A stretch of DNA of 64,000 nucleotides from positions 3,653,501-3,717,500 of the forward strand of contig NC_064235.1 of NCBI RefSeq assembly GCF_023101765.2, in the 5' to 3' direction. Within the stretch, counting starts at the first letter, position 1. Every line of letters begins with the position of its first letter. The DNA is from Spodoptera frugiperda. Taxonomy: Eukaryota > Arthropoda > Insecta > Lepidoptera > Noctuidae. Below the pieces are notes generated by a model, which was not told where the DNA came from, did no database searches, and saw nothing but the letters and a program-made list of their open reading frames with translations. Positions 1-30,092 of this stretch are shown piece by piece. Position numbers and translations under genes: made by a program.

Positions 1-600
1 GCGGGGGGGAATGGGGGTGTTAAGTTGAGGTTTTAACTTGATATGGTGTGATTTTTGCAGAAAATTTAGGGGTAAAATTGATGTGGGGTCAATGGGGTGT
101 GATTTTTGCGCAAAATTTTGGGGTGAAATTGTGATTTTAGCGTTACATCAACAGCCCATAAGTAGCTACTGTTGACCAAATGTGTCTCCTCGCACGGAGA
201 AGGTTTTTGCATTAATCAGCATTGTTGGATTATTTATCAGAAGACTACCTCTAGTGATTACTTAAGTTAAAATAAAGAAAATATTATTTTGGAGGAAAAA
301 ACAAAAGTATAATGACTGCATTAAAAACAAAAGTAACAGTGTAAAATTGCCAACATAAAATATAAATAAAACAGTGTAATGATAAAGGTTGGGTTCATTA
401 TTCAACAATCACGCTTGCTCAATGCGGGTTGGCGATTTCAAACTTATAATTAGAAATTATAAGCCCAGGTTTTCTCACGATGTTTTCCTTCACCGTTTGT
501 CAGTGGTGTCTAAATAATCTTAGAAAGTACATATAACTCGGAAAACGTTACATTGATACTTACCGTTGGTAGGTTTTGAGACCGCGCTCTCATGCAAGAG
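1..600. other. Intronic stretch with a repeat-family fragment
   Basis: Starts G-rich. About 145-570 resembles an interspersed repeat seen again at 12690-13025, 36940-37035, 48780-48920 and 51370-51490 (hallmarks TTCTCCGTGTGAG, AATGCGGGTTGGCGATTTC). No ATPCL exon recognised. Confidence 0.5.
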
Positions 601-647
601 AAGCGAACATACGTTATGTTATGTAATGATATAAGTTTCCATGTAGT

Positions 648-790
648 AGTGAGCCTATTGCCATATACTGAGCACGATTCCAAACTCTGTGAAGTTTAGA
701 GAAATTTTCGAAAAATCTAATAAAGGCCAATAATATTGTGCCCGAAACACCGGTCCTTTGCCCTGCAATCACACTCGCGACCACTCGACA
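648..790 (-). mobile_element. tRNA-derived SINE, family 1, degraded
   Basis: GTGAGCCTATTGCCATATACTG with AAATTTTCGAAAAATC and a decayed tRNA head; same family as 4426-4702. Lies next to the exon-19 array. Confidence 0.65.
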
Positions 791-1614
791 TCGAGAAAAA
801 AGGGTATTTCTTTTTGTATCAGCTACTGACCACAAGAGACTGATGGTGCCTCCGACGCCCATCTGCCGCTCCAGGACCTGGCTGATGGGCACGCCGCAGT
901 AGGACAGCTCGTTGCCGCGCTCTTTATATAATATATGTTTATTTTGTTAATATCTACCCACCACAAGAGACTGATGGTGCCTCCGACGCCCATCTGCCGC
1001 TCCAGGACCTGGCTGATGGGACGCCGCAGTAGGACAGCTCGTTGCCGCGCTCTTTATATAATATATGTTTATTTTGTTAATATCTACTGACCACAAGAGA
1101 CTGATGGTGCCTCCGACGCCCATCTGCCGCTCCAGGACCTGGCTGATGGGCACGCCGCAGTAGGACAGCTCGTTGCCGCGCTCTTTATATAATATATGTT
1201 TATTTTGTTAATATCTACTGACCACAAGAGACTGATGGTGCCTCCGACGCCCATCTGCCGCTCCAGGACCTGGCTGATGGGACGCCGCAGTAGGACAGCT
1301 CGTTGCCGCGCTCTTTATATAATATATGTTTATTTTGTTAATATCTACTGACCACAAGAGACTGATGGTGCCTCCGACGCCCATCTGCCGCTCCAGGACC
1401 TGGCTGATGGGCACGCCGCAGTAGGACAGCTCGTTGCCGCGCTCTTTATATAATATATGTTTATTTTGTTAATATCTACTGACCACAAGAGACTGATGGT
1501 GCCTCCGACGCCCATCTGCCGCTCCAGGACCTGGCTGATGGGCACGCCGCAGTAGGACAGCTCGTTGCCGCGCTCTTTATATAATATATGTTTATTTTGT
1601 TAATATCTACTGAC

Positions 1615-20835
<19,221 letters not shown>

Positions 20836-23056
20836 GTTTGTGTGTCTATGTGTTCAACTGTCAACAACTTGTAGCGGCCTGCGTCATATGGATGAGGGGT
20901 ACTGCTGTGGACAATACATATACAATACTTTAATTGAGAATGTTAATATTACGTAAATTGAAAAAAATACCTGAACATTCTTATATTATTTAAATAGCTT
21001 CAAAACATTATTAAGTGATAACCTACTACTATAAAGGGGAGGCCTTTGTTCAGCAGTGGACGTCTCTCGGCTGATGATGAACCTACTACTTAGTTATAAG
21101 TATTAAAAAATTATAAGTATTAATATATGAGACGTTGTACTATGACATGTCACAGTAAGTACAACGTTAATTTTGTATGAGAAATTCAAGTCATCAAAAC
21201 CTTAGATGCATATAATTTGGTCAGGTTTGATTGTACGCCAAAACTAAGTATACAGACCAATTCGTAACATCGCGGGCTTCATAGTTACACACATGTCTAA
21301 AAACGTTAACATTCTCCATTATATGATATTAAAAACATACGAGTATCGTCAAATATTTGTCGCATTGGCTGGTTAAGGTAAGCGTCCACAGGTCCGTATC
21401 GTACGCATTCCGTATGACGTCATCAGTACGCATCGCATGTAGGCATTGCTGATGATGCGGTCCGTACGATGCGGATCAGTGGTCGCACTTGTATGAGTTT
21501 CTATACAAGAGAAGAAGTTGCGTGCGATGCGTACGAATCGGGCCTGTGGACGCGTACCTTTAATCGGCTACTACAAAAAGTTTACATTATAACTTTCGTG
21601 AGACAAAATAACATTTCTTACGATTTTTCCCTGTCTTGTTTATTTGTTCGCGCTAATATATGGAATAGCTGGACCGATTTTGACGGGACTTTTATTGGCA
21701 TAAAGTCCGTAAACCACGCGAACGAACCGGCATAAGCTAATAAATAATAAAAGTTAGTAGACGAAACGTATGTTCGCGCCAAACTCGCGAACGGCTGCAT
21801 TACATTAGATAATTTCTGTTTTTATAAAGTAGCTTATGTAGTAAGGAGTAACTTAGGCTACATTTATTAGTCACAAAGCCCGTAATCGACGCGAACTAAG
21901 GCGCAGGCATCAGCTACAAAACTAATTATAAATAACAGCAGTTCGAGAAAGGTAACAAGCAGCCATGTTTGATTAAAGATATTACATATCTAGACCACTT
22001 TCTAATTTCTTCTATAAGAGTAAAACTTTTTAACCTCTCGTATGCCGTATATAAGACAACAATAGAAAACACATTGTGTCTCGCGTAGATCCACGTTCCA
22101 AACATACAAAGGGTTAAACTAAGTACTGCTTAGTCTCCATCACCACTTGTACTATTCCTGCGTGTGCTATGTAGCTATGCTACGAAGGTGTAATAGCTAA
22201 GCTGTGAAACTATGTGACCGTTTCCACTGATACTAAGCTATGTAGCTATGCTACGAAGATGCACCGCCGCGAAGTAACTGCTGTAGGTACTTTGGTCTGC
22301 ACATAACTACACCACTTTTTTTTTTGAGGGGTAAAATCATTCTATGAGTTCTTCGAGGCGGGAAGGAGTTTCAGACTCTTACTGACTAAAAACCAACCCG
22401 TTCCTACTTCTACCCTTCGAGTCGGATCCCCGGTAACACTTGCGATCATGCGGCTTACCTACCAGGCCTATTTCGCTCATTTAACGTTATTGTCAGCCAA
22501 GATGATAACAAATATGTGGTTGAACACATTGAACGCCGTGGTGGTCACCGGTGACCGACGTTAGCGGAGGATTTGTCTTCAACAGTTTTCTATTGGCAGT
22601 CAAAGACTTAAATTAAGTCCTAAGAGGTCTCCCCATACGATATATAAAAATAAGTACTTATGTTTGGAGTATACACTTATGGGTCGATTTCAAACAGAGA
22701 TAAAAATGTTGTCATCTGAAATAACTTCGGGTTTTTCTTGCGATTGTTTTTGTTTTTGTTTTTATAATATAGTCTTCATTTACTATTTCACGTTCCAAAA
22801 CAAAACAATACCCAAATGTGTGCCATTTGCGAAAAAACTATAACTATAACATTTAGTCCGTTAAGAATAAAATACTCATTTTCCGTTTACGTTGAAACAA
22901 AGCCTATTAAAAACGAAGTTACTCGTAGAAATTAATTTTTTTTAATATTTCATATCATCATGCTACGCAAGCATTCAAAAATAGTATATATTTTTCACCT
23001 GAGAATAATAGAATACTCTTATCCTAGTGTTTTAAACATTAATCACGGCTTATCTA

Positions 23057-23471
23057 TCATTAGTGTAGCGTAAGTTAATACCGTCATAATATTAAATCCA
23101 CGGAGCTCCCGGGCCCCCGCCTCACCCCACCCGCCGATACGTCATCAGTGGCCGTGCAGCGTTCATTCAGAGCGGTAGTGCGTTTCGTAGTTTTCGCGAG
23201 ATATTCATATATCTACAGATTTCAGTGCCGTGGACAAAACTCGACTCATTCATCTCTCAACCATAATTACAAAAGGTATGTAACCGATTTTTTATATTAC
23301 GGTGTTTTTTTATAGCTAACAAGAACATAAATATTTTAAATGTATTCGACAGTCGTCTAGAAAGTTCCACAAGCTTAAAAAAATATTGTTTGTTCCAAAT
23401 ATCATTAGTGTTACTATCATTCGTGTAAATTTTTCGTGTAACACGAATGATATTGAATGTAACACTAATGA
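23057..23471. repeat. Left subterminal motif cluster TCATT(A/C)GTGT
   Basis: TCATTAGTGT occurs at 23057 and 23402, TCATTCGTGT at 23417, and inverted copies ACACGAATGA at 23441 and ACACTAATGA at 23462. The last four form a compact mixed-orientation group inside the transposase intron. Likely transposase-binding subterminal repeats (inference). Confidence 0.65.
23147..23275 (+). promoter_or_regulatory. Transposon promoter region and non-coding leader exon
   Basis: The GC-rich stretch ends in AATTACAAAAG|GTATGT, a good donor at 23276, pairing with the acceptor before 24019. The start is uncertain: TCAGT at 23145-23149 fits an initiator (A+1 at 23147), with a near but imperfect DPE (GGTAG) at +28. 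A 743-bp intron follows, which holds the nested MITE. Confidence 0.55.
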
Positions 23472-23514
23472 AATATTATAAAAATGAATTATAAAAAAAA
23501 ATATAGGCGGCTAT

Positions 23515-23836
23515 CAGCCTGATAAGCGATCGTGCACACGATGTCGTCACCGCGCCGTCGCCGCACCGTTACACTGTAGGTATATACGAGTCGCGCGAAG
23601 CCCGCCACCGCGCCGCTGACGCGCGCTTGCGTTCTGTTTGTTTCATTCCATTACCGGCCGCGTACGAATTCGTGTAGGTAACATAATGGAATGAAACAGT
23701 CAGGGAGGGAGGGGAACGCGAGCGCGCGTCGGCGGCGCGGCGGCGGCGCGGTGGCGGGCTTCGCGCGACTCGTATATACCTACAGTGTAACGGTGCGGCG
23801 ACGGCGCGGTGACGGCATCGTGTGCACGAGCCCTAA
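23515..23836. mobile_element. GC-rich foldback MITE nested in the transposase intron
   Basis: Long arms pair (CGTGCACACGATG with CATCGTGTGCACG), through GTATATACGAGTCGCGCG and its complement, down to the central TTTCATTCCATTA / TAATGGAATGAAA. Nearly the whole 320 bp is one palindrome. Much more GC-rich than the host transposon. The left outermost bases are degraded, so no target duplication could be set. Confidence 0.75.
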
Positions 23837-24024
23837 CGTCAAAGATAATATTTATTTAAATTCTCCTTTTTTGTGTGTGATGTGAGGAAAATCAATAGTT
23901 ATATTTACATGATTATTTACGAAATTTGCTATAAATTATTATATGTGTTTATATTTTGAGTTTGTGTGTTGCTTGGTATAATTTAGCTAGGGCTTAATTA
24001 TTATTTTATTTTTTTTAGGACACT

Positions 24025-26334
24025 ATGCCGAATAAGAAAAAGATGAGTGAAGATGAATTAGAAAGAAGAAGAATAGCAAGGAGAGAAAAATATAAGCAGA
24101 TTAAAAACGACCCAGAAAAATATGCCGCCGAAAGAGCTAAAAAAAGAGAAGCTTATTTAAAACGTAAAGAGAGTAAGAAGGTGAAAACTATCAACCAGAT
24201 GTCTCCAAGAGAGCAAAGATTGCAACGGAAAAAGTGGAGGGAAAATTCCAAACGTTATCACGAAAAGAAATTAAAAGAGAAAAAGGTACAAGAAGTGATT
24301 GTTCCACAAAGAACTGAAATAGATTATACAGCTGATGATAAAACTGGCGACCCATTGGATGCACCTGATACAGAACGACAAAATAACTTAAAAAACAAAA
24401 TCTTATTGAACAAAATTAAAGCTTTAAAACGAAAGCACCTCTTGGAAAAGAAAGAGATGTCATGTTTAATAAAAAAATACCAATACAGGTGTAGAGTTCT
24501 ATTGCGAAAAATTAATATTTTGAAAAATAATCAAGAAAAAGAAAATGTGGATAGTAAAAAAACAGCCATAAATGCAGCTAAAGAAGATAACACAAAGTCG
24601 AATGCTGTTTGTCCAAGACGAAATTATGACCTCTATAGGAAGTGCCTTCGCAGCCGTTTACAAAAGAAGATTTTAGAAGGAGGCAGAAGTATCCAAGAGT
24701 TAGTGGAACGATTTTATGAAGATGATATCAATAGCCGAAATACTGCTGGTAAGAAACAATGTATTAAAAAGTTCGGAGTTACGAAACAAAAGCGGTATTT
24801 ACTGGACTCTGTAAAAAAATTGCACAAAAAGTTTATGGAAGAAAATCCAAACATACGAATAAGCTATGTTACATTCGCACGACTACGTCCGTTTTGGGTT
24901 TACCTTCCTAAAGATGACAGAGATACATGTGGTTGTACAGTTCACACAAATATGGATCTTTTAATCTCGAGTTTGAAGAAAAAAGGGATAGTTGATATAA
25001 ACAACTTCCAAAATATGTTGGATATTATGTGCTGTGACAAATATAACCTTAAATGTGTTTCTCGTAAATGTCAAATTTGTAAAAATAAAGTCATACCATA
25101 CAACGAGTTCAGTAACGATCAAGAAATAGAATACTATGAGTGGGATAGGGCTAAGAAAAAAGTGGGTCAAAAAGAAATTAACATCACTAAGAAATTTAAA
25201 CGCACCACTCAAATTAGAAATCTGATATTAAAACTAGAGGATTCTCTTCCTAAATTTTTCTCACATACTGCGAATATTATTAACCAATACCAAATTATAA
25301 CCGAGTTGAAAAAATCCCTGAATGACTATGAAGCTTTAGTCCACATGGACTTTTCGGAAAATTATACTTATAAATTCGCCGAAGAAGTACAAAGCTTGCA
25401 CTTTGGAGGTAGTCGTGGCCAGGTTTCTTTGCACACCGTAGTAATTTATATTAAAAAGGGAAGGGAAATCATTAACTATTCATTATGTACTGTTAGTGAA
25501 TGCACGCGACACGATTCACCAGCAATGTGGGCTCATTTGGAGAAAGCACTGGAGTTTGTATTTGAAAAATCTCCTAATATTACTACAGTGCATATACTAA
25601 CCGACAGCCCTTCGAGTCAATACCGCAACAAGCATATATTTTATATTATGACACAGCTGCAAAATGTCTTCTCATCTTTAAAGTCAGTAACTTGGAACTA
25701 TCAGGAAGCCGGCCACGGTAAAGGCGCTCCAGATGGTGTTGGTGCCGTAGTTAAAAGGACGGCTGACTATCAAGTGAAATGCGGTCGTGATGTAGGGGAC
25801 TTTTCAACTTTTATTGATGTTGTGCGAGAAAACATAAAAAATGTCGAAATAAGGGTTGTAGAAGAACATGAGATTAGAGAAAAAGAAATTCTTCTCCCTA
25901 AAAACATAGCTCCTTTTAAAGGAACTATGTTAGTCCATCAAGTGCTTTGGAACTCAGAATCGGAGTTCCTTGAGTTTAGAAAATTGAGTTGTTACGAGTG
26001 TGTCGACACCATTTGTAAGCACGACAAGCATATGCAATTGCATAAAATTTACAAAAGTGCAATAGAATCAGAAGTCGGTAATGTTAAAATTATACCTCCT
26101 AATAAGAAGATTAAAATATTGAGCGATGTCACTATTAAACACGCCAATAAGCCTAATAAAGCACAAACTACTCGCATTCGCAAAGAGCAGGTTACACCAC
26201 TTGCTAAAGTCAAAGATACTTGGCAAAATCAGCCATTCATAGTATCTCGAACAGAAGCATCTGGATTTGGACAACATCAACAAGAATTTATTTCATTTTT
26301 GACTCAGCATCAGGAATCCACAACCAAAGATTGA
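24025..26334 (+). CDS. DDE-like transposase, 769 aa, with HGKG signature
   Basis: Intact ORF; exon starts at 24019 after a TTTTTTTAG acceptor, six bases before the ATG. Residues 1-95 are very basic and helical, with repeats such as RRIARREKYKQIKNDPEKY. A probable coiled coil covers about 120-175. Cysteine clusters follow at 302, 304, His307, 336, 337, 344, 349 and 352. Candidate catalytic positions are D442 (VHMDFSENY), D527 (ILTDSPSSQYRNK) and E561 or D570 in EAGHGKGAPDGVGAVVKR. A second Cys/His group is C656, C659, C664, H666. This HMDF...TDxxxSQ...HGKGxxDGxG order recurs in unnamed eukaryotic proteins (memory). Position inside TIRs makes it the element's transposase. Exact superfamily uncertain. 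Codon use is AT-rich, unlike the GC-rich ATPCL exons. Confidence 0.85.
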   Translation: MPNKKKMSEDELERRRIARREKYKQIKNDPEKYAAERAKKREAYLKRKESKKVKTINQMSPREQRLQRKKWRENSKRYHEKKLKEKKVQEVIVPQRTEIDYTADDKTGDPLDAPDTERQNNLKNKILLNKIKALKRKHLLEKKEMSCLIKKYQYRCRVLLRKINILKNNQEKENVDSKKTAINAAKEDNTKSNAVCPRRNYDLYRKCLRSRLQKKILEGGRSIQELVERFYEDDINSRNTAGKKQCIKKFGVTKQKRYLLDSVKKLHKKFMEENPNIRISYVTFARLRPFWVYLPKDDRDTCGCTVHTNMDLLISSLKKKGIVDINNFQNMLDIMCCDKYNLKCVSRKCQICKNKVIPYNEFSNDQEIEYYEWDRAKKKVGQKEINITKKFKRTTQIRNLILKLEDSLPKFFSHTANIINQYQIITELKKSLNDYEALVHMDFSENYTYKFAEEVQSLHFGGSRGQVSLHTVVIYIKKGREIINYSLCTVSECTRHDSPAMWAHLEKALEFVFEKSPNITTVHILTDSPSSQYRNKHIFYIMTQLQNVFSSLKSVTWNYQEAGHGKGAPDGVGAVVKRTADYQVKCGRDVGDFSTFIDVVRENIKNVEIRVVEEHEIREKEILLPKNIAPFKGTMLVHQVLWNSESEFLEFRKLSCYECVDTICKHDKHMQLHKIYKSAIESEVGNVKIIPPNKKIKILSDVTIKHANKPNKAQTTRIRKEQVTPLAKVKDTWQNQPFIVSRTEASGFGQHQQEFISFLTQHQESTTKD

Positions 26335-27030
26335 TTGAACAATTAAGACCTGATGAAGATATAATTAAGGAAAGTAGAAGCATAAATCAAAAGATAATTT
26401 TATATAAATAATTAGACATTAAAACCAAAGAAAAAATATACCAAAATCAGAAAAATTATGGATAGATTAAAACAAAAATATTGATTGTTATAATATGGAA
26501 GACTTAAAAACTTAAAAAAAAATATACCGACTTGAATTAAAAACCCCACCAAAAATATAAAAATACATAACTTTAATTTAAGAAGTCGGTGTTACTCGGT
26601 TTTACGAGTATTTGTTGGTTATTAAACACCGAATTCCGAAATTAAAGTTATTTTTATATTTTTAGTGGTTTTTTTATACAATAGTTAGTATAGCAAAAAA
26701 AAAGAATTACTTAAATCGGACATTTGTAGTTCCGGAGATATGCGGACACTTCTGAAATTTTTAAAAATCGGTTAATTTAATCAGTACTTTATATTTGTTT
26801 AAGACTGTGCTTAGTTGTTACTTGTTTGAAAATTGTGCTTAAATGAATAAGTATATTAAATAATAATCCTAAAGTTCCTCTAAGAAGACTGAAAAGTTGT
26901 ATCATTTATGAATGTTAAGAAATATTAAACTGATTTCATCCATTTGTGTTAGTTTTATTTTAATTTTTTGATATATAGTCGTTCATCGCATGAAAATGTG
27001 TGGTTACATACAGTTGTTGTTTTTATATTA
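26335..27030 (+). other. Transposon 3' region with inverted repeat
   Basis: AT-rich 3' flank of the transposase with no clear polyadenylation signal. Arms at about 26540-26582 and 26637-26682 (ATAAAAATA...CTTTAATTT and its complement) make an imperfect hairpin, either a small nested MITE or a 3' UTR structure. A TACCGACTT / AAGTCGGT pair lies at its left side. Confidence 0.5.
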
Positions 27031-27102
27031 TCATTAGTAAGCATTTAATCTCATTAGTGTTTTAGATAATTTCATTAGTGTAACAACATCACTCATTCGT
27101 GT
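27031..27102. repeat. Right subterminal motif cluster TCATT(A/C)GTGT
   Basis: Within 72 bp lie TCATTAGTAA (27031), TCATTAGTGT (27051 and 27072) and TCATTCGTGT (27093). The same words as the left cluster, about 170 bp inside the right end. Confidence 0.65.
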
Positions 27103-29247
27103 CACTCTGATTTAAAAATTTCAATAGTTTTCATTAAGAAATCATTAATATTTTATTTGACTTATGTTAATATAACCTCATAAAGTGAGGTTATACCATT
27201 AAAAACCAAAAAAACGGGTATTTATGAAATCAAACAAAAAAGTATAATTTTAATTCGAAATTTGAAATCGACCCTTATGCCTATCTCCTCATAGAAAAAC
27301 AAGCGTCATGTTATACAAAGAATAAATAGACGTAATACATGACATAATGTTTGGTTTAGCAAAAAATATAGGTACCTAATACCTATCCAAGTTATTTACT
27401 GTCAGAGTAAACGTAAATTACACGCTAGTGTTAAGATATTAAGGACTATATTGGCGTGATTCTTTTGGCTTTTACGATTTTTTTTTTTTTTAATGTTTAG
27501 AAATGTTTTGATTACCGGGTCTCGTAAATATAATCATGTTTTTTTTTTTTCGAATATTTTGGTTCTGGAAAGATTTTTTTATAATGTATTTACTAGCATT
27601 TCGCTCTCACATTTTAAACCTTTTCTAGACTTCCACAAATAATTCAAGACCAAAATTAGCCAAATCCGATAGGGCCGGAGTCGGATAGTTATTTCAAAGA
27701 TTGTATTTGTAACCAACTTGCAGAAATAAATATCATTTAAAGCCGATAGATGTGGCAAAAAGGATTTTTACATATTTAGTAAGAACTAGGAAACTCGGCG
27801 AACTCCGTTTCGACACCAATAGATTTCCTGTTTTCCTCTTGATTTTTTTTTGCTATTTTTCAACGAATGCAAAACCGTGGAAATCACTTCGTTCTGGAGT
27901 TATAGCGTCAGGAAGGACAACCCACCGACTTATTTTTCTATTAGTAAGAATATCTAAATGCCAACCAAACTTAATTTACCAACCAACAAATAACAAAAAA
28001 AAAAAAAAACATTTAAAAAAAGAAGGAACGCGCCGCCATCGCCTCACCATTGACAACACGCGAGTTGTGGCGGGCTTGCTTCCTAAACGCGCTCTGATTG
28101 GCTGAGCGGTGCCGTGGTACGATCGCATGATCCGATCTCGGAGCTCGCTACGTCATAATTTCGAATCAGCTGAGGTTATGCGCGATCCGGTACCGGCATG
28201 GGTACAATGACTATCGAATTCGCGAAACGGGATTTCGGTGTGGAATTTCGGGGAAGATGGATTTTTTTCCCTTTACTATCTATAGTGAAGATCTTTCTTT
28301 GGAACGATCTGTGCACTTTAAATAAATGATAAATGATATTTATTTTGCATATAGGTTACAATGTAACTCTTTTACACGTCAATCTCTTAAATAGCTAGAT
28401 GAGGCCGGCATTTCCTATCGGACTTCTCTGAGAAAAAACAAACTCAGAGTAAGCAATAGAACTATCATAAAAAAAATATAATAGATAAGTTGTTAAAAGA
28501 GTAACCTATGGAGTTTCTTACTCGTTCTTCTCCATAGGAATCTACACTTTGGAACGGGCAAATAGAGCAACTAGAGGACTGACCGACAGACAGACGTTAT
28601 ATATTTGCTTTGACGTTCAAAAGTGCCTTCCTGGTCTATTTGAAATATATAATTTTGACTTTGACTTTGTTAAATTGATGATTCTCTTTTTTTATAATAT
28701 TAAAAGACAAAACTCATATTTGCTGATACTCATACTCACTGAGAAATATTCGAGAAGTAAATCTAGACTAATAAATAAAATTGAAGTTTCTGTTTGTAAT
28801 ATTGAAATAACAGCTTTTTACTACATGCATATGAATATGCATACGACACTTACAAAAATATTTATTTTTTTACAATTTTATCTGTCTGTCTATTTGTTCC
28901 GGCTAATCTCTGAAATGACTAGACCGATTTGGACGGGACTTTTATGGGCAGGTAGCTGATGTACTGAAAGTCACAAAGTCTGTAATCCACACGAGAGTTT
29001 TAATAAGTCCTCTTTAATACGAAAAAACTAAATTGAAATCACTGCCTCCGTTCGGGAGTTATGATGCCACAGACAGACAGACACGTCAAACTTATAACAC
29101 CCCTCTTTTTGCGTCGGGGGTTAAAAATAAGCTCTGAAGACGACTTGCTAATCCATTTAATCATCAAGGCATTGGTTTATTTTTTTATATATATATTATG
29201 TTGTTCGCACGTGAGTTTAAATAAGTTATTATTAAGCTTATAATGTT

Positions 29248-29803
29248 ATCCCATCAAAAACATCCTGTAAAAAACCCAAGTCTCGCAGCTCAGTCTTTCT
29301 ACCGTCAAAAGTTGTGAGATCCATGTAATACCAAGTCGGTTAATCTATTTAGTGTCTACTTGAAGGACCTTCTGTCTTAAGTTATTACATAAGTTATTAT
29401 CATGCCAATATTAAAAATATTTAACGTTTTAAACAAATAGATCGACTTGGACATCGCTTGATTTGATTATTAGTATGTATCACACTACACAGCACGACGG
29501 GCCAGCGACCAACAGGAACGAGAGTTTCAATCGCGTGAGGCGCGAGAGACTAAAGAATCTAATATAATATTGTAATATTCATTTTGTTTTCATGCGATGT
29601 CCAAGTCGATCTATTTGTTTAAAACGTTAAATATTTTTAATATTGGCATGATAATAACTTATGTAATAACTTAAGACAGAAGGTCCTTCAAGTAGACACT
29701 AAATAGATTAACCGACTTGGTATTACATGGATCTCACAACTTTTGACGGTAGAAAGACTGAGCTGCGAGACTTGGGTTTTTTACAGGATGTTTTTGATGG
29801 GAT
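29248..29803. repeat. Perfect inverted repeat, two 210-bp arms
   Basis: Arm 29248-29457 and arm 29594-29803 are exact complements by eye over 210 bp, around a 136-bp spacer. Ends read ATCCCATCAAAAACATCC. Foldback element or very young MITE; the transcript would form a long double-stranded hairpin. Confidence 0.92.
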
Positions 29804-30009
29804 CTCACTTCTTTTTGTAGACCCTTTCTTTTTGATACCATCTACTTCTAACGAATTTTGTTAAAGGTCTTATGATATTTTCTTATTTTTATATGTAGTC
29901 TTCCTCTTTTTCTTTTCCGGTACTACTTCTTGAGCTTGAACACCCTATACCCCCTCCCTTGCCTCATATGGTAGGTACCTATCTACACCTATTAAATTTA
30001 TAACCACCA

Positions 30010-30092
30010 CCAACCACCAACTGCATAAATAACTTTGTAATCCCATATATTTATATGGGATTACAATGTTATTGATGCAGTTGGTGTATTTG
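30010..30092. repeat. Imperfect hairpin
   Basis: CCAACTGCATAAATAACTTT then GTAATCCCATATA pair with TATGGGATTAC and the complement of the rest, arms about 35 bp. Confidence 0.6.

Larger units (their letters stand above)
22681..27274 (+). mobile_element. Complete autonomous DNA transposon, 4594 bp, TTAT target duplication
   Basis: Both ends carry the inverted repeat GGGTCGATTTCAAA (22681-22694 and, inverted, 27261-27274). TTAT flanks both ends directly (22677-22680 and 27275-27278), consistent with a 4-bp target duplication. Inside are a spliced leader, a full 769-codon transposase, and clusters of TCATT(A/C)GTGT motifs near both ends. A GC-rich MITE has inserted in its intron. A 4-bp target site, short TIRs and a large single-exon transposase suggest a Sola-like or related superfamily, but that is recollection and not a profile match. 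Intact ORF, TIRs and duplication argue for a young, possibly still mobile copy. Confidence 0.88.

Noticed and set aside
947..1545. Extra ATPCL exons within the tandem array
   Set aside because: Copies lack the exon start and a pyrimidine tract, and joining them breaks frame or creates a stop.
22681..27274. Domesticated host gene instead of a transposon
   Set aside because: TIRs and a matching 4-bp duplication flank the whole unit, so a mobile element is the simpler reading.
28549..28959. 136-codon ORF
   Set aside because: Crosses two unrelated repeat tails; low-complexity composition and no family features.
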